Source: Gammaproteobacteria bacterium
GTDB lineage: Bacteria > Pseudomonadota > Gammaproteobacteria > Steroidobacterales > Woeseiaceae
DNA length: 34,383 bases
Reading direction: 5' to 3'
Assembly: GCA_004357475.1 (NCBI GenBank)
Contig: SMWE01000062.1
Span: forward strand, 1 to 34,383
Numbering within the stretch: position 1 is the stretch's first letter; the number at the start of each line of letters is the position of its first letter. The notes below the pieces were generated by a model. That model was not told the DNA's origin, ran no database searches, and saw nothing but the letters and a program-made list of their open reading frames with translations. Both the position numbers and the translations under genes were made by a program. This document shows, piece by piece, positions 18,549-26,828 of this stretch.

Positions 18549-19468
18549 CGGCCACGAATCCTCGGGTCCAGGATGCCGTATAGCAAATCAACAACCAGGT
18601 TCAGCAAAATAAGCAGCGTCGCGTAGAAAATAACAATCCCCAGAACCAGGGTGTAATCGCGATTCAATGCGCCGCGTATGAAAAACTGCCCGATTCCCGG
18701 TATGCCGAAAATTTCCTCAACGACAACGGAACCTGTAAGTATCCCTGCAATTGCCGGGCCCATGTAGGAAAGTAACGGCAACATCGCCGGCTTCAGCGCG
18801 TGGTAACGAATAATCGAGATGGTTCTGAGTCCCTGTGACCTGGCCGTGCGCACGTAATCGCTGCTGAGTACACCGATCATGCTCGCCCGGGTAAGCCGCG
18901 CGATGTACGCAATCTGTGGCAACGCCAGCGCCACGACCGGCAAAATAAGCCGCGATATGCTGGTGCCACCGGTCCAGCTTGCCGGCAACCACTGCAGGTA
19001 CACCGCAAACACCAGTACCATCACCGGCGCTACTACAAATACCGGCACCGAGATACCGGTCATTGCAATTCCGGTAACCAGCCTGTCTATGAATGAATTT
19101 TTGCTAAGCGCGGCGGTTAGCCCAGCCGCAACACCGGCGACAATCGCGAGCAACATTGCCAGCACCCCCAGCTGCATTGACACCGGCAGTGCATTGCCGA
19201 TTAATTCAGAAACGCTGTAGTCACGATACCGGTAAGAAGGCCCAAAATCACCGCGGACTAAACCGCCAAGATAGCGGATAAATTGCTGCGGCAGTGATTC
19301 GTCGAGGTGATAAGCCCGGGCGATATTCTCCTCTATCTCCGGCGGTAGCACGCGTTCCGCGTCAAAAGGTCCGCCCGGCGCCGCATGCACCATAAGAAAG
19401 GCGAGCGCAATAACCAGCAACAATGTTGGTATTGCCCCGAAGATACGCAGAAGCGCGTAGCGCAGCAC
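18545..19468 (-). CDS. oppB: oligopeptide ABC transporter permease OppB
   Basis: The 307-residue protein has the usual OppB/DppB N-terminus (helix 1 followed by APGGPFDAER and LDESLPQQFIRYLGGLVRGDFGPS) and five more helices. Its EAA loop is YVRTARSQGLRTISIIRYHALK. C-terminal EEIFGIPGIGQFFIRGALNRDY is diagnostic of the family. It begins five bases after the oppA stop, and the ATGA overlap with oppC couples the two. Its partner is OppC. Confidence 0.94.
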   Translation of the reverse strand: MLRYALLRIFGAIPTLLLVIALAFLMVHAAPGGPFDAERVLPPEIEENIARAYHLDESLPQQFIRYLGGLVRGDFGPSYRYRDYSVSELIGNALPVSMQLGVLAMLLAIVAGVAAGLTAALSKNSFIDRLVTGIAMTGISVPVFVVAPVMVLVFAVYLQWLPASWTGGTSISRLILPVVALALPQIAYIARLTRASMIGVLSSDYVRTARSQGLRTISIIRYHALKPAMLPLLSYMGPAIAGILTGSVVVEEIFGIPGIGQFFIRGALNRDYTLVLGIVIFYATLLILLNLVVDLLYGILDPRIRGR

Positions 19469-19473
19469 AATAA

Positions 19474-21129
19474 TCAGTCGGTATCAGAAAGGCTCAGGTG
19501 CTGACTGTAATGGTAATTCAGCACATTGTCTTCCCAGCCGCGAACGCGCGGCCTCACCATGTTTTTATTGACATAAAAGTACAGGGGGATCACCGGGTGC
19601 TGCGCCAGTAACAATTTCTCCGCCTCCTCGAGGTAAACCTGGCGAACTCGCAAATCCGTCTGTACTGCAGCCTTGTCCATCAGTCCATCGTATTCGTCGT
19701 TGTGGAATCCGATCAGGTTGGAGGGATTGTCACTTTCCATGATACTCAGAAACGTGTGCGCATCATTATAATCGCCGGTCCAGCTCAAACGAAAAACCTC
19801 CGTGACATCCTGCATTCGAATATTTTCGAGCAACACCTGACTCTCTTCGTTAATCAAAGTCGACTCAACGCCGAGCACCTCCTGCCACATCGATTGCACG
19901 GCCAGTGCGATGCGCCGGTGCCCCTGCGACGTGTTATAGCGAATTTCTACGCTGAACGGCTTGTCCTCGCTGAATCCGGCCTCCCGGTACAACTCGCGCG
20001 CCTTCCTGTGCCGCTCGTCCTTCGACAAGGTCGCATAAAGAAATTGACGAGGTTCGTAATTGTTGATACCCGGCGGCACCCAGCCATAAGCCGGCACTTC
20101 GCCACGTGCAGTGACCTTTTCCGTCAGGATTTCACGGTCGATCGCCATCGACAGCGACTGCCTCAGTTTCGGATTGTCCCTGAAGGGCGGCCTGGTCAGA
20201 TTGAAACCGTAGTAATAGACCGCCAGATATGGCGACACCCGCAGTTCGTGCGGGCGCTGCTTACGCATCTGCTGAAACGCCTCGGACGGTACACTAAACG
20301 TGATATCGAGCTCCCCGGCCCGGTAGCGATTCAGCTCCGTTGCGTCTTCCGGCGTTATATGATGTCGCACGCGGTCGATCGCCGTCTTGTCGTTATTCCG
20401 GTAATGCTCGTTACGAACGATCTCGATATAGGATCCAACTTCCCATGCCTGAAGTTTATAGGCGCCATTTGATACCAGGTTCCCGGGACGCGCGTGTGCA
20501 TCGCCGTACAATTCGACCGACGGGCGGTGCATCGGAAATGTGCTTGGGTGGGTAAGCAGAGCGAGAAAATACGGTACCGCGTTGTTGAGCGTTATCTTTA
20601 ATTGCAAATCATCGATGGCCTCAACGGCAAGATCCTCGGCGGGTCTCTTCCCCGCGACTATTTCCGTCGCGTTGACAACATCACCGAGAGACTGTTGCGC
20701 ATAAAAGGCGGCGGTGGCTGGATTAACCAGGCGTCGAAAACTGAACACAAAGTCGTGTGCGGTGACACGGTCACCGTTGGACCACTTGCTCTCCGGTCGC
20801 AACCAGAATGTGTATTGCAGCCCGTCGTCTGACACTTCCACACGTTCTGCAGCAGCCAGCTCGAGCTGACCATCGGCGGTATATCCGCTAAGCCCCTCGC
20901 CAAGATCCCGTTGCACGTCTCCCGCCTGGTTGGTCCTTGCTTTGTGAGTGTCCAGTGACTCGGGCTCGGCGCCGAGACCACGATTCAGGACAGATTCCCG
21001 TCGCGCGTCCTCCACGCCACCGCAGGCAGACAGGAGAATTGCGATACAGGCGAAAATCCCCAGGCGCTGCCGGGAGAGGCACTTGAAAAAAGGAATCCCG
21101 TGGTTCATGCGTCTCGCAAGTTCGTCCAT
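19474..21129 (-). CDS. oppA: oligopeptide-binding lipoprotein OppA
   Basis: This 551-residue SBP_bac_5 protein is a lipoprotein: a basic N-terminus, a hydrophobic stretch and lipobox LLSAC with the lipidated Cys near residue 36. Signature segments of OppA are clear: TYTFWLRPESKWSNGD-like motif (residues about 109-124), VSNGAYKLQAW and the DATELNRYRAGELDITF region, the last resembling E. coli OppA. Two in-frame ATGs (21129 and 21108) are possible; the first has AGGG close by. It is the first gene of the operon, downstream of mnmG, with a possible -10 (TATAAA) near 21210. Confidence 0.92.
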   Translation of the reverse strand: MDELARRMNHGIPFFKCLSRQRLGIFACIAILLSACGGVEDARRESVLNRGLGAEPESLDTHKARTNQAGDVQRDLGEGLSGYTADGQLELAAAERVEVSDDGLQYTFWLRPESKWSNGDRVTAHDFVFSFRRLVNPATAAFYAQQSLGDVVNATEIVAGKRPAEDLAVEAIDDLQLKITLNNAVPYFLALLTHPSTFPMHRPSVELYGDAHARPGNLVSNGAYKLQAWEVGSYIEIVRNEHYRNNDKTAIDRVRHHITPEDATELNRYRAGELDITFSVPSEAFQQMRKQRPHELRVSPYLAVYYYGFNLTRPPFRDNPKLRQSLSMAIDREILTEKVTARGEVPAYGWVPPGINNYEPRQFLYATLSKDERHRKARELYREAGFSEDKPFSVEIRYNTSQGHRRIALAVQSMWQEVLGVESTLINEESQVLLENIRMQDVTEVFRLSWTGDYNDAHTFLSIMESDNPSNLIGFHNDEYDGLMDKAAVQTDLRVRQVYLEEAEKLLLAQHPVIPLYFYVNKNMVRPRVRGWEDNVLNYHYSQHLSLSDTD

Positions 21130-21240
21130 AGCCCTGGGGAGGGTCAGGATACCGCATCAGCCTTAAGAAACTGTCTACCCGTTCAATATTTAGAAATGGG
21201 CATTTATATCCGGACGCAAGAAAATTGTAGTAACGATTCA

Positions 21241-21290
21241 TAGGAGCCCGCCCTGGCGGGCGATCTATTCGCGGCTGAAGCCGCTCCTAC
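21241..21290. repeat. REP-like element (copy E) between the opp operon and mnmG
   Basis: Two small stems, GCCCGCCctggCGGGC (about 21246-21261) and GCGGCTgaAGCCGC (21271-21284), are enclosed by TAGGAG (21241-21246) and CTCCTA (21284-21289). The right arm overlaps the mnmG stop codon. The core GCTCCTACG is the same as in copy C. It probably terminates the mnmG transcript before oppA. Confidence 0.75.
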
Positions 21291-23191
21291 GCAGTTCGCT
21301 GCAAATTCCGTTTCTTGAGATGAATCAGCAACAGCGATACGGTCGATGGGGTAACTCCCTCGAGCCGCGATGCATGGCCGAGCGTTAGCGGACGTGCCCC
21401 TGCCAGCCGCTGGCGTGCTTCAGTCGACAGGCCGGTGACACTCCCGTAGTCGATGTCCTCGGGAAGCACCAGTGATTCCTGCCTGGCATGTTTGTCGATT
21501 TCGCGTTGTTGTCGCTCGATATAACCTTCGTACCTTGCCTGCACCTCGAGTTGCTGCACAACCTGTCCAGCCTGTTCGTCAGACATGTGCTGTTGCCAGC
21601 GACCACTGCCTACCGATGACAGCGCAGTGATGTCCGCGTAACCGAGATCCGGCCGGCGTAACAATTCTGCTGCGCGGCATTCTCTCTGCAGCGCGCCAAG
21701 AATGCGCCGGTCGCTGTCGTTAAAGCGCTCCGGACGCACGAAAATTCCCTGCAAGCGGTCCTGTTCCTGCACCAGCGCATCGCGTTTTTGGTTGAACACC
21801 TGCCAGCGATGATCATCAACCAGACCGAGATCGCGGCCGACCGGTGTCAGGCGAAGATCTGCATTGTCTTCCCGGAGTAGCAACCGATACTCGGCGCGGC
21901 TGGTAAACATGCGGTAGGGTTCGCTGACACCGCGAGTAATCAGATCGTCTACGAGTACGCCGATATACGCATCGCTGCGTGCCGGATACCAGCCATCCCG
22001 ACCCATGGCCTGACAGGCCGCATTGATACCCGCCAGTATCCCCTGCGCGCCGGCTTCTTCGTACCCCGTCGTACCGTTTATCTGGCCCGCAAAATAAAGT
22101 CCGGAGACGAAGCGTGTTTCCAGGGTCGGTTGCAGGTCGCGCGGATCGAAATAGTCATACTCGATCGCGTAACCAGCTTGCGTAATATGCGCGCGCTCGA
22201 ATCCAATGACAGACCGCACGAAACGAACCTGCGTGTCGTAAGGCAGGCTCGTTGAGATACCGTTTGGATAGACTTCGTGCGTGTTGAGCCCTTCGGGCTC
22301 GACAAAAATCTGGTGTGAATTCTTGTCTGCGAAGCGCACGATCTTGTCTTCGATCGAAGGACAATAACGCGGCCCGACACCTTCGATGACGCCTGTGTAC
22401 ATCGGCGACTCGGACAGGGAACCGCGGATGATATCGTGCGTCTCCTGCGTTGTGTGCGTGATGTGGCAGCTCACCTGTTCAGGATGGTCGCTGCGCTTGC
22501 CGAGGAAAGAAAACACCGGAGTCGGTTCATCACCCGGTTGCTCGCTCATCACATCGTAATTCAGTGTCTTGCCATCGAGTCGTGGCGGGGTGCCGGTTTT
22601 CAGGCGCGCGACGCGAAACGGCATTTCCCGCAGACGATCTGCAAGCCTGATCGAGGCAGGGTCTCCCGCGCGTCCGCCAGCCTTTTCCGTATCGCCAATA
22701 AGGATGCGGCCGCCAAGGAACGTTCCCACCGTCAGCACCACAGCTGTGGCAAAAAACTTCACGCCAGCTCCGGTGACGACGCCGGTAACGCGATCGTTTT
22801 TGATCATGAGATCGTCGACCGACTGCTGAAAAATCGACAGTCCTGCCTGACCCTCGAGAATATTGCGAATCGCCCGGCGGTAAAGTTGGCGGTCCGCCTG
22901 GGCACGCGTCGCGCGGACGGCCGGCCCCTTGCTAGCATTCAGGGTACGAAACTGGATGCCAGCCTGGTCTATTGCCTGCGCCATCGCGCCGCCCAGTGCA
23001 TCGATTTCTTTTGTCAGATGACCCTTGCCAATGCCACCGATGGCCGGGTTACAACTCATCTGGCCGAGCGTCGCCATGTTTTGCGTAATGAGCAGTGTCC
23101 GCGCACCGGCGCGCGCGGCAGCAAGGGACGCTTCGGTGCCAGCGTGGCCGCCGCCGATAACGATGACATCGTATTTCGTGTCTGCAGGCAT
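21287..23191 (-). CDS. mnmG: tRNA uridine-5-carboxymethylaminomethyl modification enzyme MnmG (GidA)
   Basis: The 634-residue FAD-binding protein, together with MnmE, modifies the wobble uridine of several tRNAs. The FAD-binding motif [10 protein letters not shown] sits at 13-22, followed by the conserved [13 protein letters not shown] (about 46-58). The C-terminal domain, which interacts with MnmE, includes [11 protein letters not shown]. The start is ATG at 23191; no clear Shine-Dalgarno is visible. Backbone neighbours are mnmE, now 3.6 kb away, and rsmG, now 14 kb away. Length matches E. coli MnmG (629). Confidence 0.97.
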   Translation of the reverse strand: MPADTKYDVIVIGGGHAGTEASLAAARAGARTLLITQNMATLGQMSCNPAIGGIGKGHLTKEIDALGGAMAQAIDQAGIQFRTLNASKGPAVRATRAQADRQLYRRAIRNILEGQAGLSIFQQSVDDLMIKNDRVTGVVTGAGVKFFATAVVLTVGTFLGGRILIGDTEKAGGRAGDPASIRLADRLREMPFRVARLKTGTPPRLDGKTLNYDVMSEQPGDEPTPVFSFLGKRSDHPEQVSCHITHTTQETHDIIRGSLSESPMYTGVIEGVGPRYCPSIEDKIVRFADKNSHQIFVEPEGLNTHEVYPNGISTSLPYDTQVRFVRSVIGFERAHITQAGYAIEYDYFDPRDLQPTLETRFVSGLYFAGQINGTTGYEEAGAQGILAGINAACQAMGRDGWYPARSDAYIGVLVDDLITRGVSEPYRMFTSRAEYRLLLREDNADLRLTPVGRDLGLVDDHRWQVFNQKRDALVQEQDRLQGIFVRPERFNDSDRRILGALQRECRAAELLRRPDLGYADITALSSVGSGRWQQHMSDEQAGQVVQQLEVQARYEGYIERQQREIDKHARQESLVLPEDIDYGSVTGLSTEARQRLAGARPLTLGHASRLEGVTPSTVSLLLIHLKKRNLQRTA

Positions 23192-23259
23192 TGAGCAAAA
23201 AATAGTCAGTTTTCCGGGGCCGCTATTCTAATCGCGGCTACGGGGAAGTGCCATAACGC

Positions 23260-23288
23260 TTTACACGGTATGAGCATATCGGGAATAT
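23260..23288 (+). promoter_or_regulatory. candidate promoter of the hydrolase/ABC operon
   Basis: TTTACA (23260-23265) is followed after 17 bases by GAATAT (23283-23288), matches of 5/6 and 3/6. A transcript starting near 23295 would have a leader of about 28 bases to the TTG start at 23323. The -10 is poor, so this is tentative. Confidence 0.3.
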
Positions 23289-23322
23289 AGCGCCGCTATT
23301 GCTATTGCAAACGGAAGCCGAA

Positions 23323-24792
23323 TTGAGACATTTAGTCATTATCGCGGCCGCGCTGCTGGTGGCCATGCCGGCCGGTGCCCGGCAAACAGGCAATGAGCCA
23401 ACGCTGGCACTGGAAGACTGCCGCATCCGGGCAGGGCGGGGCTTTCCGGGCATCAAGGCCCGCTGCGGCCGGCTTGCGCGCAACGAGGACCCTGCCAATC
23501 CGGAGTCCCCGCTGCTCGAGCTGTTTGTTGCCGTGGTGCCGGCGCTGACCCTCGAGCCGGAGCCCGATCCGTTTGTGCCCATTGCCGGCGGACCTGGACA
23601 AGCCTCATCCGATTTCTACGCGGCATACAGCGCCGCGTTCGAAATGATCCGGCGGAATCGCGATATTGTCCTGCTCGATCAGCGCGGTACCGGCCAGTCC
23701 GCAGCGATGAATTGCGAGGAAGATGAGGAAATTCTCGAGGGGCGTTTCTCCCGTGAGCAAACCATCGCCGATACCAAAGCGTGTCTCGATCAATTGCCTC
23801 ATGATCCGCGGTTTTTTACGACCAGTGTTGCGGTACGTGACCTCGAGGCGTTGCGTGTGGCGCTTGGCTACACGAAATTCAACCTGTACGGCATTTCCTA
23901 TGGCTCGCGTGTTGCGCAACATTTTGCGCGCCGGTATCCGGAATCGACGCGCACCGTTATCCTGGATGGGGTAGTGCCGCCGCAGATCGCGCTCGGCCCC
24001 GGCATTGCCGTCGACGCACAAAACGCGCTCGACGCGATATTTGACCGCTGCGCGAAGAACGAGGATTGTGCACAGGCGTTTCCGGACATACGCGAGGACT
24101 TCGGCAGGCTGCGTGACGCGCTGGAGGATGAGCCCGTAACGATCACCCTGCCAAATCCTGTCAGCGGCAGGCCCGAAGAGATTAATTTTGGCCGCCCGGA
24201 AATGGCTGCCGTGCTGCGCTTGCTCAGTTACCACCCAAACTCGGTGGCTATCATGCCGATGCTCATTAATGAGGCGATCCAGGGAAACTATGCGCCGCTC
24301 GCGGCGCAATTCATTATGATTGCCGACAGCATGTCGGACGCGCTGAGTCTCGGCATGCACAACACCGTTGTCTGCACCGAAGATGCTCCCTATTTTGCAG
24401 GTGAGAACGTCGGGCGCGATGCGCTGGATGCAACTTATATCGGCCCGGTGCAACTCGACGCCCTCGAGGCTATCTGTTCGGTCTGGCCCGTGGGCCTTAT
24501 CGACGATCAATTCAAAATGCCGCTGGCCAGCGACGTGCCGGTCCTCCTGCTCTCCGGCGAGGCCGATCCGGTCACGCCGCCGCGCTATGCCGAGCTTGCG
24601 GCTATTGATCTCGGCAACGCACGATTACTGATCGGCCATAAGCAGGGCCACGGCCAGGCGCCACGCGGCTGCATGCCGGACGTGATCGCGGATTTTGTCG
24701 AAACAGCGGACCCGCAGACACTTGAAACCGATTGCCTGGAGCGCCTGTTTGCGATGCCGTTCTTCCTCGATTTCTCGGGGCCGTCCGAATGA
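23323..24792 (+). CDS. secreted alpha/beta hydrolase, S33/tripeptidyl-aminopeptidase-like
   Basis: This 489-residue protein has a signal peptide (about 1-19, AAALLVAMPAGA) and an alpha/beta hydrolase fold of the proline iminopeptidase/TAP family. Landmarks are the oxyanion strand VPIAGGPGQ (85-93), VLLDQRGTGQS, nucleophile Ser192 (GISYGS), Asp415 (SGEADPVTP) and His443 (QGHGQAPRGC), with the TAP-like C-terminal domain. Substrate is inferred to be peptide or ester. Start is TTG at 23323, with GGAAG five bases upstream; an earlier TTG at 23299 has less support and would spoil the signal peptide. Its stop overlaps the next ATG (ATGA), so it is coupled to the ABC genes. Confidence 0.82.
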   Translation: MRHLVIIAAALLVAMPAGARQTGNEPTLALEDCRIRAGRGFPGIKARCGRLARNEDPANPESPLLELFVAVVPALTLEPEPDPFVPIAGGPGQASSDFYAAYSAAFEMIRRNRDIVLLDQRGTGQSAAMNCEEDEEILEGRFSREQTIADTKACLDQLPHDPRFFTTSVAVRDLEALRVALGYTKFNLYGISYGSRVAQHFARRYPESTRTVILDGVVPPQIALGPGIAVDAQNALDAIFDRCAKNEDCAQAFPDIREDFGRLRDALEDEPVTITLPNPVSGRPEEINFGRPEMAAVLRLLSYHPNSVAIMPMLINEAIQGNYAPLAAQFIMIADSMSDALSLGMHNTVVCTEDAPYFAGENVGRDALDATYIGPVQLDALEAICSVWPVGLIDDQFKMPLASDVPVLLLSGEADPVTPPRYAELAAIDLGNARLLIGHKQGHGQAPRGCMPDVIADFVETADPQTLETDCLERLFAMPFFLDFSGPSE

Positions 24793-25520
24793 TCCGTGTC
24801 AATGGTCTACACAAGTCATTCGGTGAGGTGCGTGCCATACGCGGCATCAGTTTTGAGGCAAAGGACGGTCGCGTCACCGGTCTTCTTGGACCAAACGGCG
24901 CCGGCAAGTCCACGACGCTGCGCATCCTGTACACGGTCCTGAAGCCCGATTCCGGCACGGCAACCATCGATGGCGTGGATGTCGTTGGCGATGCCCTTGC
25001 GGCGCGCGGCCGAATCGGAACATTGCCGCACGGATCCGGTTTATATCCGCACCTGACAGCGCGTGAGAACATCGCCTACTACGCAATGCTCTGTGACATG
25101 TCGCCGGAGATCATCGATGCGCGCGTACAGACGGTGATCGATCAGCTTGATATCAATGACTTCGCCGACCGGCGCACGAAAGGTTTTTCGCAGGGTCAGC
25201 GTACCAAGGTATCGCTGGCTCGCTCCCTCGTGCACGAACCGCAGAACATCATCCTCGACGAGCCGAGCAACGGCCTGGACGTCATGGCGACGAGGTCTCT
25301 GCGTGAGCTGATTCGTCAGCTTAAGGCCGCCGGAAGGTGTGTTCTCTTTTCAAGTCATGTGATGCAGGAAGTGGCGGCGCTGTGTGACGAAATCGTCATC
25401 ATTGCGGAGGGCAAGGTTGCAATGCATGACAGTCCGGACGGCATTCGCAACGCGACCGGCTGCGCCGATCTCGAAGAGGCGTTCGTTAAGGCGATCCTTA
25501 CGGTGGAGCCGGCAGAATGA
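24789..25520 (+). CDS. ABC-2 transporter ATP-binding protein, NatA-like
   Basis: The 243-residue ATPase has Walker A GPNGAGKST at 34-42, the Q-loop region, a degenerate signature FSQGQRTKVSLA and Walker B IILDEPSNGLDV. This shortened form resembles NatA/CcmA-type exporters. The ATG at 24789 forms an ATGA overlap with the hydrolase stop; an earlier in-frame codon at 24732 would lie inside the hydrolase. The stop overlaps the ATG of the permease in the same way. With the permease it would make a full exporter; the substrate cannot be inferred. Confidence 0.92.
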   Translation: MIRVNGLHKSFGEVRAIRGISFEAKDGRVTGLLGPNGAGKSTTLRILYTVLKPDSGTATIDGVDVVGDALAARGRIGTLPHGSGLYPHLTARENIAYYAMLCDMSPEIIDARVQTVIDQLDINDFADRRTKGFSQGQRTKVSLARSLVHEPQNIILDEPSNGLDVMATRSLRELIRQLKAAGRCVLFSSHVMQEVAALCDEIVIIAEGKVAMHDSPDGIRNATGCADLEEAFVKAILTVEPAE

Positions 25521-26695
25521 AAACCATTCACACCGTGTTCTTCAAAGAGATCACCGAGAACTTCCGCGATCGCCGCACCTTGCTGACCGCACTACTGATG
25601 GGGCCGCTGTTTGGCCCGATCCTTTTCGCATTCGTTATCAACCTGTCCGTCAAGCAATCGCTGAGCAACGAGAGTGAGGCGCTCGACCTGCCGGTAATCG
25701 GCCAGGAACATGCGCCGAACCTTATTGCCTTCCTGCAAAGCAGCAACATCAACATCATGGATGGCCCGGCCACGCGTGCAGCGGCGATCGAGGCGGTGAC
25801 GAACGGCGAGCACGATGTCATCATCGTAATTCCGGACACCTTTGCTCAGGATTTGGCCGCGCTGATTCCGGCGACTGTCGAGGTGATTACAGACCAGGCA
25901 AACACCCAGGCCGAGCGTGAGAGCCGCCGGGCACGGCGCGCGCTGCAGGCGTACAACCAGGAACTCGCCGCATTGCGGCTGACGATCCGCGGTGTCAGCC
26001 CACAGGTAATGCGTCCACTGAACATCGATGAGGTCGATGTTTCCACGCCGAGCGGCCGTTCCGCGATACTGCTCGGGATGTTGAGCTACTTTTTCATTTT
26101 TGCGCTGCTGACCGGTGGCATGAATCTCGCCATCGACGCCACCGCCGGTGAGCGCGAGCGCGGCTCGCTCGAACCACTGCTGTGTCTCCCGGTGAAACGC
26201 GATCACCTCATATTCGGCAAAATTTTCGCAGCCTGCCTGTTCATGGCCATCTCCCTGAGCCTGAGCCTTACCTGCTTTTACTTCACACTGAAGTTCATGC
26301 CGCTGGTGGAACTCGGCATGACGCCGAATTTCGGTCCGCTGGTTGTCTTGACCGCTTTTTTGTTGCTGGTGCCCTTTGCACTCGTCGGTGCCTCGCTGAT
26401 GACGATGGTTGCGTCGTTCACCAAGAGCTTCAAGGAAGCACAGACCTGGGTAAGCGTGGTATTGCTCGCGCCGACCTTGCCCATACTTCTCGTTTCGATC
26501 CTGATGGTGCGGCCGACTACGGCATTGATGTTCATCCCCAGCTTAAGCCAGCACCTGTTGCTGGTTGGCCTGATCAGGAACGAGCCGGTTAACATTTTGC
26601 ATGTTGTCGTTTCCGTCGGCGGCACATTGTTAATCGGTGCACTTCTGACCTGGATTTGTGCGCGCCTATACCGGCGAGAGGGACTGCTTGGCTGA
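25517..26695 (+). CDS. ABC-2 type transporter permease, NatB-like
   Basis: The 392-residue membrane protein has one N-terminal helix (about 20-45), a large hydrophilic domain (about 46-175), and a cluster of about five or six helices (about 180-390). This is the arrangement of NatB/ABC-2 permeases. The ATG overlaps the ATPase stop by four bases. The conserved segment AIDATAGERERGSLEPLLCLPVKRDHLIFGKI matches the region typical of the NatB class. Whether it moves sodium or another compound is unknown. Confidence 0.9.
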   Translation: MKTIHTVFFKEITENFRDRRTLLTALLMGPLFGPILFAFVINLSVKQSLSNESEALDLPVIGQEHAPNLIAFLQSSNINIMDGPATRAAAIEAVTNGEHDVIIVIPDTFAQDLAALIPATVEVITDQANTQAERESRRARRALQAYNQELAALRLTIRGVSPQVMRPLNIDEVDVSTPSGRSAILLGMLSYFFIFALLTGGMNLAIDATAGERERGSLEPLLCLPVKRDHLIFGKIFAACLFMAISLSLSLTCFYFTLKFMPLVELGMTPNFGPLVVLTAFLLLVPFALVGASLMTMVASFTKSFKEAQTWVSVVLLAPTLPILLVSILMVRPTTALMFIPSLSQHLLLVGLIRNEPVNILHVVVSVGGTLLIGALLTWICARLYRREGLLG

Positions 26696-26828
26696 TCGCG
26701 GCGGCTCAAATGCGGGCCGCACGGCAAAACGAACTAGACACTGCGTACATAAAAGGCCGCCAAAGCGGGGTGCGCGGTGCACCTTGCCGGGCACTTGTTT
26801 GAGAGTGAGGTCAGATCAGGAGATTGCG

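Noticed and set aside
20103-20108. CACGTG inside oppA as a possible parS
   Set aside because: Only the central six bases match; arms fail.
23605-24510. Open frame of 301 codons on the minus strand opposite the alpha/beta hydrolase
   Set aside because: The plus strand shows signal peptide, nucleophile Ser, Asp and His; no known family is visible in the antisense frame.
26696-26828. Possible terminator or small gene in the 133-bp gap between the ABC permease and mnmE
   Set aside because: Only a short GGTGC/GCACC pair is seen; there is no T-run, ribosome site or recognisable peptide.
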